From: Candidatus Melainabacteria bacterium
GTDB taxonomy: Bacteria; Cyanobacteriota; Vampirovibrionia; Obscuribacterales; JAKAZS01
DNA: 34,013 bases
NCBI GenBank assembly: GCA_027371815.1
Contig: DAHXLC010000216.1
Location: 1 to 34,013, forward strand
Reading direction: 5' to 3'
Both the position numbers and the translations under genes were made by a program. The notes under the pieces were generated by a model. The model saw only the letters and a list, made by a program, of their open reading frames with translations, did no database searches and had not been told where the DNA came from. Shown here one piece after another: positions 1 through 7,922 of this stretch; the first letter of the stretch is position 1; each line of letters begins with the position of its first letter.

Positions 1-232
1 TGTTAAATAATTCTAAATCACGTGAAATTTTTTCACTTTGATAAACTGGTAAATTCAGCTTTAAAGCTAAGTTTTTAACCGGGCACATTGAAATATGTTT
101 GCCGCGACCACTTGGCCTATCTGGTGGACAAATTACCCCAATCACCTCAAATTCCTGGTATAAATTCTCAAGATTTACAGCAGCAAATTCAGATGTTCCA
201 AAAAATAACGTTTTAAATTTATTTTTTAACAC
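1..232 (-). CDS. fmt: Methionyl-tRNA formyltransferase, N-terminal part (runs off the window)
   Basis: This gene is absent from the ORF track because it is cut by the window edge. Reading the minus strand from a GTG at 232 gives 77 codons. They begin MLKNKFKTLFFGTSEFAA, followed by CPPDRPSGRGKHISMCPVK. This matches the formyltetrahydrofolate-binding Rossmann start of Fmt, where family members carry F-x-G-T-P-x-F-A and QPDRPxGRGxxxxxxPVK. The enzyme formylates Met-tRNAi for translation initiation. The GTG lies inside the end of the preceding small gene (14 nt overlap), so the two are probably translationally coupled. No ATG is available in frame. The catalytic region lies outside the window. 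Confidence 0.9.
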   Translation of the reverse strand, partial: MLKNKFKTLFFGTSEFAAVNLENLYQEFEVIGVICPPDRPSGRGKHISMCPVKNLALKLNLPVYQSEKISRDLELFN

Positions 233-422
233 TTATTTCAATGACATGATCATAGTTTAAACAAACTTTATCATCAAGCATAATATACATTAGCCTAGAT
301 CCATCAAAAACAATGTTGGTAAGCATTCCAGCATAGTTTTGCTCTTTCATGGTGGTTACACTTACAGTTTCACCGACCCATTGCCTAAGATATATAAGCT
401 TTTCTTTGGTAAATTGATTCAT
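219..422 (-). CDS. Small Sm/Hfq-like protein (67 aa) upstream of fmt
   Basis: A 67-residue ORF starts at an ATG with a very strong Shine-Dalgarno (GGAGGAGG, about 5 nt upstream), so it is almost certainly translated. Residues 15-50 show alternating hydrophobic residues typical of a small beta-barrel, with a G-x-L turn (YAGMLTNIVF). The end, NYDHVIEIS, resembles the YKHAIS-type Sm2 motif of Hfq. The length equals that of short cyanobacterial Hfq proteins. There is no N-terminal signal or membrane segment. It overlaps fmt by 14 nt. An RNA-binding Sm-like role is inferred from pattern only. A different small beta-barrel (KOW- or SH3-like) cannot be excluded. Confidence 0.7.
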   Translation of the reverse strand: MNQFTKEKLIYLRQWVGETVSVTTMKEQNYAGMLTNIVFDGSRLMYIMLDDKVCLNYDHVIEISVKK

Positions 423-514
423 TTATCCTCCTCCAACAATGTAGAACTAAAATATAAAATTAGATATAATAGATTAACAGATCTATAACATAATTACTAT
501 TTTATTATCTAAAA

Positions 515-1375
515 TTGCAAAATAGCTTAAAAATTCAGAAATATTTACCCTATATTTTAATTTCACCAGCTTTTGCCTGGTTGTCAGTATTGGTTTTACT
601 ACCTTTAATAATTTTATTATATTATTCATTTTGTGAACGTACATTACTTGGAACCATTCTTCCTGTTTACAACCTGGATTCTTATCTTAAATTTTTTTCC
701 ATCCCCTATTTAAGTTGTTTTTGGCGATCGTTTATTTTAGCAAGTGTAACCAGCATAATATGTTTAGTAATCTGTTTACCATTATCAATTTATCTAGCAT
801 TTTATGCATCAGCTAAATATAAAAACTTACTGTTAATCTTAACAACTTTACCAATGTGGGTATCGTTTTTATTAAGAATTTATGGCTGGATGAGTATTTT
901 ACGACATAATGGCCTATTAGATTCTCTGGTTAAACTGATATTCCATTTTAAACTTATCTCAATACTATATTCTAGCTGGGCCATTTTATTAGGTATGGTA
1001 TATAATTACATACCTTATATGATCTTACCCTTATATGCCACCATAAGTAAAATCAACAAATCGTATATTGAAGCTGCTCTTGATTTAGGTGCAAATCCAT
1101 TACAGATACTTTTTAAAATTATTTTACCATTAAGTAAAACAGGAATTCTGGTTGGTTTAATTATGATTTTTATGCCAAGTCTAGGTGATTATGTGACTCC
1201 AGATCTTATGGGTGGAGCCAAAGAACTATATTTGGGCAATTTAATTCAAAACCAATTTCTTTTAGTTCGCGATTGGCCGTTTGGAGCAACCATAAGTATA
1301 ATTCTCATAGGATTTATTGCCTTAATTTTAGTATTCTTTGCCCAAAACAAACAATTTACTAAATATGAAATTTAA
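515..1375 (+). CDS. potB: ABC transporter permease, PotB-like (spermidine/putrescine type)
   Basis: The 286-residue inner-membrane permease has about six hydrophobic helices. Its cytoplasmic EAA loop, YIEAALDLGANPLQILFKI followed by ILP, binds the transport ATPase and is diagnostic of binding-protein-dependent permeases. Overall pattern and length fit the PotB/HisMQ-like polyamine family. The start is TTG at 515 and no clear Shine-Dalgarno is visible. The usual partners (PotA ATPase, PotC permease, PotD binding protein) are not next to it: the upstream gene is divergent and the downstream gene convergent. They must be elsewhere or lost. Substrate specificity is inferred from family resemblance and is not certain. 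Confidence 0.85.
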   Translation: MQNSLKIQKYLPYILISPAFAWLSVLVLLPLIILLYYSFCERTLLGTILPVYNLDSYLKFFSIPYLSCFWRSFILASVTSIICLVICLPLSIYLAFYASAKYKNLLLILTTLPMWVSFLLRIYGWMSILRHNGLLDSLVKLIFHFKLISILYSSWAILLGMVYNYIPYMILPLYATISKINKSYIEAALDLGANPLQILFKIILPLSKTGILVGLIMIFMPSLGDYVTPDLMGGAKELYLGNLIQNQFLLVRDWPFGATISIILIGFIALILVFFAQNKQFTKYEI

Positions 1376-1429
1376 CTTTTAAAGTAATCATTATATTGAG
1401 GTCTCATTAATTTATCTACTAATAATACC

Positions 1430-2710
1430 TTAGCTAGTGGACAAATTATAAATATTGCTTAAAGCCTTATAGCAAACTTCAAGCGTTTTTTCAATATGTT
1501 CTAACTTATGAGCCTTGGATATACAAGCAGCATCAACAGCTGATGGCGGTAAATAAATTCCCCTATCGAGTAAATAATGAAAAAACTGGGCAAATTTTAT
1601 GGTATCAATCATTAAAGAATCAGCATAATTTAAAACCGGCTTAGCGCTAAAAACAATTGAAAACATTGAGCCAACACGTTGAATATGTATAGGATAATTT
1701 TTACTTTGACAAAATTGCGTTAAATTACTAGCAAAAATATGCGTCATATCTTCAAGGTATTCATAAACGCCGTCTTCACTTAAAGCATTCAAAACTGCTT
1801 TTCCACAAGCCATACTAAGAGGATTTCCGGAAAAAGTCCCAGCTTGGTAGACTAATCCAAGCGGCATTAAATAATCCATGATTTGGGCTTTGCCACCATA
1901 GGCACCAATAGGCATGCCACCGCCAAGAATTTTACCTAAACAAGTTAAATCTGGTTTAACTCCCGATAATGATTGAGATCCACCTAAGGCAACTCGAAAA
2001 CCTGTTAATACTTCATCAAAAATAAGAATTGTCTTTTGTTCAATACAAATTTTGCTTAACTTATGCAAGAATTCATGATTAGCTTCAATTACGCTCATTG
2101 ATCCAGCTACGGGTTCAATGATTACACAGGCAATTTTATTAGCGTGTTTTTTAAATAATAATTCAACACTGTCAATATCATTATATTTAGCCATAACCGT
2201 ATTAATTTTGACATTATCCGGAATACCAGTTGAAGACTGATGGTTTTCACTAACTAAAGTAATGTCTAGATGCCCATGATAACCACCTTCAAACATCATA
2301 ACATAATCACGTTTAGTATATCCTCTAGCTAATCTAATAGCACTCATACAGCTTTCGGTACCAGAATTAACGAAACGGATTTTTTCTAGGCTAGGCATAA
2401 TTTTATTCAATTTAAAAGCTAATTCATATTCTAATTCATGAGGCGCTCCCGTTACCATAACTTTATCCGTAATATCTTTTAGCGCATTCATTATCTTTTG
2501 GGGTCGATGGCCTAAAATTAGTGGACCCCAAGCACCCACATAATCAATATATTCATTGTCATCAACATCTTTTATAATAGCACCAAGACCTGATTTCATA
2601 AAAATAGCCTTACCACCTACTTCATGAAAAGAGCGAAATGGACTATTAACTCCACCAGGAATTAATTTATTGGTTAATTGATAAAATTTATCCGATATTA
2701 CATGTTTCAT
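1430..2710 (-). CDS. hemL: Glutamate-1-semialdehyde 2,1-aminomutase
   Basis: The 426-residue PLP enzyme of fold type I (class III aminotransferase family) converts glutamate-1-semialdehyde to 5-aminolevulinate in the C5 route to haem. Visible landmarks are the N-terminal LIPGGVNSPFR, NSGTESCMSAIRLARGYT for phosphate binding, FEGGYHGH, FDEVLTGFR, and LGKILGGGMPIGAYGG carrying the Schiff-base lysine near residue 261. VNSPFR and GGGMPIGAYGG separate it from other class III aminotransferases. The length is normal. Its ATG overlaps the stop of the upstream kinase (ATGA), so translation is probably coupled to that gene and it has no promoter of its own. Confidence 0.97.
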   Translation of the reverse strand: MKHVISDKFYQLTNKLIPGGVNSPFRSFHEVGGKAIFMKSGLGAIIKDVDDNEYIDYVGAWGPLILGHRPQKIMNALKDITDKVMVTGAPHELEYELAFKLNKIMPSLEKIRFVNSGTESCMSAIRLARGYTKRDYVMMFEGGYHGHLDITLVSENHQSSTGIPDNVKINTVMAKYNDIDSVELLFKKHANKIACVIIEPVAGSMSVIEANHEFLHKLSKICIEQKTILIFDEVLTGFRVALGGSQSLSGVKPDLTCLGKILGGGMPIGAYGGKAQIMDYLMPLGLVYQAGTFSGNPLSMACGKAVLNALSEDGVYEYLEDMTHIFASNLTQFCQSKNYPIHIQRVGSMFSIVFSAKPVLNYADSLMIDTIKFAQFFHYLLDRGIYLPPSAVDAACISKAHKLEHIEKTLEVCYKALSNIYNLSTS

Positions 2711-3618
2711 TTTTGGCGTTTTTTTATCCAGTCAGCAATTTTTTGCCATAATGTTAATGGCTCAGGACTTTGACTAGCTTCAAGAACTAGGCCAGGAATA
2801 CTAGTTTGGGTCTGGCGTTGATACCCTTTAATTTCCTTAAATATCTCTTTTAATTCCAGCATAACGACTTGAGCTGTTGCAGGCCGATCATCAATATTGT
2901 AATTTGTTAAGCGAAAAATAAGATCATTTAAATGTAAATTTATAGTTTTATTATCTTTTAAGGGATTACTTTGAGTTAGTGGTTTTGGTTTTATACCAGT
3001 TAATAAATGACCCAAGGTTACACCTAGAGCATAAAGATCCGATCGCGGTTCAGGCTTGCCATAGTATTGTTCTGGTGGGGAATAACCAGAAGTAACGACT
3101 TTTGTAGCAGCCTGATTAAAGTTAACAATTCTGGCTATGCCAAAATCAATAAATACGACTCGGCCTTCTGGGGTCAAGATTAAATTACTGGGTTTTAAAT
3201 CACGATATATAATTGCCGGAACCTGTAAATGAATGTAACTAAGCACCTGACAACATTGAATGCCAATTTCAACCACAGCTTCACTGTCAAAAGCGCCAAA
3301 ATTCTTTAAAACAACACTTAAGTCTTTACCCTTAATATAATCCATTACTAAAAAATATTTACCATCGCTACTAGCATGGTAGTCTAAAATTGGTACAATT
3401 CCAGGGTGATTAAGTTTACTTAAAATTTTAGCTTCGCGTTTAAATAGTCTAATAGCTTCACTATTCTCATATGGGTCATTAGATTTTGACATAAGTTGCT
3501 TAACTACAACTTCACGGCTGAAATCAATAGCATAAGCCAGATAGACTATCCCCATTCCACCACTACCGATGGGTTTTAAGAATTTATAGTTTTGAAACCA
3601 ATTTTTTACATTATCCAA
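2707..3618 (-). CDS. Cytosolic Hanks-type Ser/Thr protein kinase
   Basis: The 303-residue protein is essentially a bare kinase domain. The glycine loop GSGGMGIVY is at 18-26, the ATP lysine is K40 (VVVKQL), the catalytic loop is IYRDLKPSN, the metal loop DFGIAR, and the activation-segment end SGYSPPEQYYG. HRD is replaced by YRD, as in many bacterial PknB-like kinases. No membrane helix, PASTA or TPR region follows; the tail is short and basic. The only plausible start is TTG at 3618, just 5 nt after the 3' base of a tRNA gene. It overlaps hemL by 4 nt, so the kinase is expressed with the haem gene. Whether it regulates haem synthesis is unknown. Confidence 0.93.
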   Translation of the reverse strand: MDNVKNWFQNYKFLKPIGSGGMGIVYLAYAIDFSREVVVKQLMSKSNDPYENSEAIRLFKREAKILSKLNHPGIVPILDYHASSDGKYFLVMDYIKGKDLSVVLKNFGAFDSEAVVEIGIQCCQVLSYIHLQVPAIIYRDLKPSNLILTPEGRVVFIDFGIARIVNFNQAATKVVTSGYSPPEQYYGKPEPRSDLYALGVTLGHLLTGIKPKPLTQSNPLKDNKTINLHLNDLIFRLTNYNIDDRPATAQVVMLELKEIFKEIKGYQRQTQTSIPGLVLEASQSPEPLTLWQKIADWIKKRQK

Positions 3619-3623
3619 AAATA

Positions 3624-3697
3624 CACCCTCGGAGGGATTCGAACCCCCGACACCCGCCTTAGGACGGCGGTGTTCTATCCAGCTGAACTACGAGGGC
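3624..3697 (-). tRNA. tRNA-Arg (anticodon CCU)
   Basis: On the minus strand a 74-nt cloverleaf can be folded by eye. The acceptor is GCCCTCG/CGAGGGT (with a G-U first pair) and the D-arm is GTTC...GAAC. The anticodon stem CCGCC/GGCGG encloses loop GTCCTAA, and a T-arm with TTCGAAT follows. Loop positions 34-36 read CCT, which decodes AGG arginine codons. The discriminator base is G, and CCA is not encoded. The kinase start codon lies 5 nt past the discriminator base. Confidence 0.95.
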
Positions 3698-3721
3698 AAT
3701 TATCATTTTTTTATTCTTACT

Positions 3722-3727
3722 ATCATA
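3722..3727 (-). promoter_or_regulatory. Possible extended -10 promoter for tRNA-Arg/kinase/hemL
   Basis: On the minus strand the sequence TTGGTATGATAG provides a TGn motif directly before a TATGAT -10 box, 25 nt upstream of the tRNA 5' end. No good -35 is seen, which is compatible with an extended -10 promoter. Transcription would begin about 18 nt before the tRNA. This is assigned by pattern only. Confidence 0.35.
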
Positions 3728-3757
3728 CCAACATATTTTACAAGATTTTTCCTGCGA

Positions 3758-5890
3758 TTAAACTTTATATCCAGCTAATTTTTTTAAAAATATAAGAATT
3801 GTAAAAAAACCAGCTTCATAAAATAATAACATAAATATTAATATGCCTAAAATGGTTGGCCATTGGATTAAATCAAGCCAATTACTTAAGAAATCAAATT
3901 CAATTAAATGAGCCCCAGGGTTTAAAAAACAAGCCATCATATAACCATTAGCCTTAAATAAGGGACTGTCAATACTATCAATTTTAACTTTCCAATGATT
4001 AGCATAACTTTGATTAAAAATTAAAAAACAAGGATTAATACAATCGGTTGACAAAGCAATATGACCTGGTTGCAAAGTCAAAGTAACAACTTTTGCCTTA
4101 ACTGGTTTGGCTTTAGCAAAAAAATTAGGCTGGTTAGCATTGGTTTTAAAATTGGCTAAATAACTATATAAATCAGGCTGAGTATTTTCGTTAGTTAATA
4201 ACTGACGCACCCGATTAATTTGTTGATACTTATTAAGATAATCAATTTCGGGTATGCTGATAATATCGTTAACGTCATTAGAAAAAAAATCCTTAACAAT
4301 AAATTGATTATTAATAAATTTAATCTGATTACTTAAATAACTCATTGGCTTTAATTCTAATGGTAAAACATACTTTTGACCCAAGGACGAGAAATTAGCT
4401 AATCTAAAGGGTTTATCAAAATTACGCTCAGTATTATAAATATATTTTGAATTAGTTAAATAGCAAAAGCGCTTTAATTTATTGATATTAATGCTTATAT
4501 TATTATTTAAAAAAGTCAAATTCGGATCAAAACATTCTTCAAATAGTTTATGGAGAAATGGCTGCCCAATACCCCAATAACTTATAGTTACGGGATTTAA
4601 ATTATGCAAATTAGTAAATGCGATATTATCATGATCAATACAAGCCAAATTAGCTTGATCTTTCATGCCGACAAATAAGGTTCGCTCTGTATATAAATTT
4701 TCTGGTAATAAACTAGGTACAGCATTATGATTAATTGCTGGAAATTTAAAATTTAAACATAAATTGGGAAATAATACTGGCAATAACACCAGGCTCAAAT
4801 AAATAAGCTTATTTTTATTTATTTTAAATTGAGGATAAATTAATATATAAGTAAATAAAATACCTAACTGAATTAAATAAGCTTTAACTGTAAAAGTATG
4901 AATCAAGGCAGTGTTAAAACATAATCCTAAAGTATTATAACCAAATAAAAATATTACGGTAGCTAAAGCATATTTATTAGCATGAGTATTCTGCTTATGG
5001 GTAAGACTGGTAAATCCTAAACCTATGACCAAAGACACTGGCATCAAACCAAGAATATAAAAGAAATTCAAATTATGCCTATTAGCTATATAGCTTAAAT
5101 AACTTAAACTATGGATATTATATAAATTATAAAACAGATCATTTAATAGGCCTAAAATAAAAAACAAAACTATTAAGCTAAGACAATGACGAAGATATTT
5201 AAAATTCTTGGTAAAACAACCTAAAATAAAAATGAACACGCAAATAGGATTATATTGAATAAAAATTTTTATATTATTTAAAGTCCCAATTACTGGTAAT
5301 ATAAAATCATTGGTTTGAAATAAACTACTTATTTGAAAGTTAAATTGAATTACCCTCAATAATCTTTCAAATAAGTAAATATATGATGGATAAGCAATTA
5401 AAGCTCCGGCCATAATTGACAGCCAATAATAAATTAGTTCTTTTTTTTGGGGCTTATAATATGGATTTGGTATTAAAATAATTCCCAAAATTAAAACCCT
5501 AAATTGTAAGGGTAAACCACAAAACATTCCCAGAGCAATTGTTAGAGAAATCAAACAAAACACCCAATATTTATGACCATTACCTTGATTTAAACGAATT
5601 TTTAAAATTCCCATTACAACTAACCAGACAAAACTTTCAAGAGAATTTAAACTAGCTAAATTAACTATCGGATAAAAAGTTATGGTTAAAATTGAAGCTG
5701 ATAATATTGCCCTATTTACAGAAGTCAGCAATAATTTATAGAAATAGGTACTTGCTAAAAAAATCAAAATCAAATGAATGCATCGTAAGATTCTTAGTGC
5801 CATTTCAGAATTCATAAAACACGTCAAATAGTTAGGCAGATAAAATATGCCCGATCCAGGAATAGCCAATTCATTGATTCCACAGGCCAC
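3758..5890 (-). CDS. YfhO-like GT-C membrane protein (main ORF; true N-terminus probably upstream)
   Basis: The 710-residue multi-span membrane protein has about ten hydrophobic helices in the first 400 residues. A soluble region follows, and a final helix sits near the C-terminus (WPTILGILIFMLLFYEAGFF). The segment before that helix, SYANHWKVKIDS ... LNPGAHLIEFDF, matches the end of YfhO-type proteins, which are GT-C fold relatives involved in polymer glycosylation. The ORF-track start (GTG, 5890) falls inside a conserved extracytoplasmic motif: the same frame upstream reads QYVYNCIIHNLVPAWNPY. The real start is therefore almost certainly further upstream, beyond a homopolymer (next feature). 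The gene sits directly after nuoN. The donor and acceptor sugars cannot be told from sequence. Confidence 0.8.
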   Translation of the reverse strand: MACGINELAIPGSGIFYLPNYLTCFMNSEMALRILRCIHLILIFLASTYFYKLLLTSVNRAILSASILTITFYPIVNLASLNSLESFVWLVVMGILKIRLNQGNGHKYWVFCLISLTIALGMFCGLPLQFRVLILGIILIPNPYYKPQKKELIYYWLSIMAGALIAYPSYIYLFERLLRVIQFNFQISSLFQTNDFILPVIGTLNNIKIFIQYNPICVFIFILGCFTKNFKYLRHCLSLIVLFFILGLLNDLFYNLYNIHSLSYLSYIANRHNLNFFYILGLMPVSLVIGLGFTSLTHKQNTHANKYALATVIFLFGYNTLGLCFNTALIHTFTVKAYLIQLGILFTYILIYPQFKINKNKLIYLSLVLLPVLFPNLCLNFKFPAINHNAVPSLLPENLYTERTLFVGMKDQANLACIDHDNIAFTNLHNLNPVTISYWGIGQPFLHKLFEECFDPNLTFLNNNISININKLKRFCYLTNSKYIYNTERNFDKPFRLANFSSLGQKYVLPLELKPMSYLSNQIKFINNQFIVKDFFSNDVNDIISIPEIDYLNKYQQINRVRQLLTNENTQPDLYSYLANFKTNANQPNFFAKAKPVKAKVVTLTLQPGHIALSTDCINPCFLIFNQSYANHWKVKIDSIDSPLFKANGYMMACFLNPGAHLIEFDFLSNWLDLIQWPTILGILIFMLLFYEAGFFTILIFLKKLAGYKV

Positions 5891-6048
5891 ATAAGGATTC
5901 CATGCAGGGACAAGATTATGAATAATACAGTTATAGACGTATTGTAAATTCGGTATTAAATAAATAAAATCACTGAAATTTGTTTTATAGGCAAAGAAAA
6001 GATTTAAGCTGATTAAAATTAGGCAAGCTTGAAAAAAAAAACCGTCAT
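5891..6048 (-). other. N-terminal segment of the YfhO-like gene, separated by a 10-base homopolymer frameshift
   Basis: An ATG at 6048, 11 nt after the nuoN stop, opens a frame that ends after nine codons (MTVFFFKLA). It contains a run of ten T on the coding strand (6032-6041). Adding one T joins this ATG to the frame of the 710-aa ORF. The joined frame reads MTVFFFFQACLILISLNLFF, a membrane anchor, then the conserved loop ending in PAWNPYVACG. The full protein would be about 763 residues. Without the extra base no ATG, GTG or TTG exists in this frame until 5890. The cause could be a sequencing or assembly error, slippage rescue by polymerase, or phase variation. Confidence 0.75.
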
Positions 6049-6059
6049 AAATTATTTAA

Positions 6060-7619
6060 CTAAAACTCGCTGTTAGGTGAGCGGCTCTCATGACTTACAT
6101 ATAATGGTTTGATTGAAGTTTGCGATATATTCATGGTTAAATCAACTAAATTTGTACCAATTAAACAAAGCATAACTATACAAAATCCCAAAGCTGTAAT
6201 CGGACCAGTTTGCGATACCATTTGTGACTGTCTTTTATCAGGTAAAGCTTTTACAACATCACTAGGTTCACTGACTAACATTTTAATAACAACTCTGGTG
6301 TAATAGTAAATTGCGGGAATGGATGTTAATAAAGCAATCACTACTAAAAAGGAACCAATATGAGCACTGTAATTGAAGAAAATAGGAATAGTACCCATAT
6401 TAAATCCAGCTGAAAAGACAAAGAATTTAGCTAAGAATCCAGCGGGCGGAATGGGTAAACCAGCCAGATTAATCAGGCATAAGGATAAGCCAAGCGCTAA
6501 AATTGGCCGTTTTCGGATAAGACCAGCATAATCATCAATATTATCGGAATTAGTCTCATTCGTAAATAAAATTGCTGCAGCAAAAGCCCCTAAATTCATA
6601 AAACCATAAACAATCAAGTAAAACATTGCCGCACTAACGCCAACACTACTACCTTCTACGATACCAATAAGCATATAGCCAATGTGAGCTATTGAAGAAT
6701 AAGCCAGCATTCTTTTGAAAGATTTTTGACTTAAGGCAATTAAATTACCTACAACCATTGATAAAACCGCTAAAATACTTAAAATTAAAGTCCAGTAAAA
6801 AATGGCCTTGCCAAACACAACTACTAATAATCTTAATGCGATGGCAAAAGCTCCTAGTTTGGAGCCAATTGATAAAAATGCCGTTACTGGTGTTGGAGCC
6901 CCTTCAAACACATCAGGTGTCCACATGTGAAATGGGACAATCGATAATTTAAAGCCCACGGCACTAATTAATAAAACTAAAATTAATACGCTAATTAGTG
7001 AATGCGGAGCCATGTTTAAAGTTACAAACTGTTCCTGAATTACGCTAAACATGGTCGATCCGGTCAGGCCATAAATAAACGAAAAACCATAAAGCAAAGT
7101 GGAAGTTACGGCTGCAGTAGAAATTAAATACTTTAGGCAGGCTTCTTGACTTTTTACATCTTGTTTTTCAAATCCAGCTAATATGACACAGGCAATACTT
7201 AATGTTTCTAAAGCAACAAAAAGCAACACTAATTCACTGGAGCCAGCTAAAAGCATTACGGACACAATCGCTGTTAATAATATAGTGTAAAATTCACCGG
7301 CATTATCTTTTAAATGCTGTTCGTAACCCATTGTCATGAGAATAACAATAAAGCCAATTATATTAATAAAAATGCCAAATATAACGGTAAGTTTATCAAT
7401 TGTGAAAACACCGTTAAATAAACTTACCGTTCCAATATTTAACTGGAAGGCCAACATCATACTTGAAACAAAAGTTGCCAAAAGTCCAAACCAAGGAGTT
7501 AAAAATTTAAGCTTAGGGACAAATAAATTCCAGACGCTAGAAATTAAAATTGCAAGAACAATCACAAATTCAGGCAATAGTCCCAAAAAGGCATTTGTAT
7601 ATAAGTTAATATCATTCAT
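6060..7619 (-). CDS. nuoN: NADH-quinone oxidoreductase subunit N
   Basis: The 519-residue polytopic subunit of respiratory complex I has about 14 hydrophobic helices. The central antiporter-like core is recognisable: ALETLSIACVILAGF, then FKLSIVPFHMWTPDVFEGAPTPVTAFLS (a proton-channel helix region conserved in NuoL/M/N) and KRMLAYSSIAHIGYMLIG. WTPDVFEGAPTP is typical of NuoN/NdhB rather than NuoL or NuoM. The start is ATG with an AAGGA Shine-Dalgarno about 8 nt upstream. It is the first gene of its transcript: the other nuo genes are not upstream, since the neighbour there is divergent carA. The YfhO-like gene follows within 11 nt. Confidence 0.96.
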   Translation of the reverse strand: MNDINLYTNAFLGLLPEFVIVLAILISSVWNLFVPKLKFLTPWFGLLATFVSSMMLAFQLNIGTVSLFNGVFTIDKLTVIFGIFINIIGFIVILMTMGYEQHLKDNAGEFYTILLTAIVSVMLLAGSSELVLLFVALETLSIACVILAGFEKQDVKSQEACLKYLISTAAVTSTLLYGFSFIYGLTGSTMFSVIQEQFVTLNMAPHSLISVLILVLLISAVGFKLSIVPFHMWTPDVFEGAPTPVTAFLSIGSKLGAFAIALRLLVVVFGKAIFYWTLILSILAVLSMVVGNLIALSQKSFKRMLAYSSIAHIGYMLIGIVEGSSVGVSAAMFYLIVYGFMNLGAFAAAILFTNETNSDNIDDYAGLIRKRPILALGLSLCLINLAGLPIPPAGFLAKFFVFSAGFNMGTIPIFFNYSAHIGSFLVVIALLTSIPAIYYYTRVVIKMLVSEPSDVVKALPDKRQSQMVSQTGPITALGFCIVMLCLIGTNLVDLTMNISQTSIKPLYVSHESRSPNSEF

Positions 7620-7922
7620 TTTAAGTTTTCCTTAATTTTTAACTTTTTTCCTAACAATTTAAATTATAAATAGGATTAATCAATAATTAAGCAATTAATA
7701 AATAATTTAAATTTTATTTTCCTTTAATTTAACAGCTTATTTTAGAGTTAAAGCTTAACCTACCTTGTAATTATGTCATGTTAACAAAGCAAAGTTGCCA
7801 AGTGTCTAACGGGTAATTATTAAAATTTAAAATAGCTAAAAAATAACCATTGAATCGAGTATTATTGATTTAAATGTATAGAAAATGAATAAATTAAACA
7901 CCTGAACTTAAAAAATATTCCA
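7620..7922. promoter_or_regulatory. Divergent intergenic region between nuoN and carA
   Basis: This 303-nt AT-rich stretch has no gene that I can support. It must hold promoters for both directions. For carA, TTGCCA (7795-7800) and TATTAA (7818-7823) are separated by 17 nt, a reasonable sigma70-like pair about 100 nt before the start codon. For nuoN, minus-strand TTGCTT/TATTTA with a 16-nt spacer near 7670 is a weaker candidate. No riboswitch or pyrimidine attenuator was recognised. Confidence 0.4.

Noticed and set aside
3592-3795. 67-aa plus-strand ORF over the tRNA
   Set aside because: It reads through tRNA-Arg in antisense (the LGGIRTPDTRLRTAVF peptide is the classic false protein from tRNA genes).
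7336-7635. 99-aa plus-strand ORF over the nuoN start
   Set aside because: Antisense to NuoN transmembrane coding; no supporting signals.
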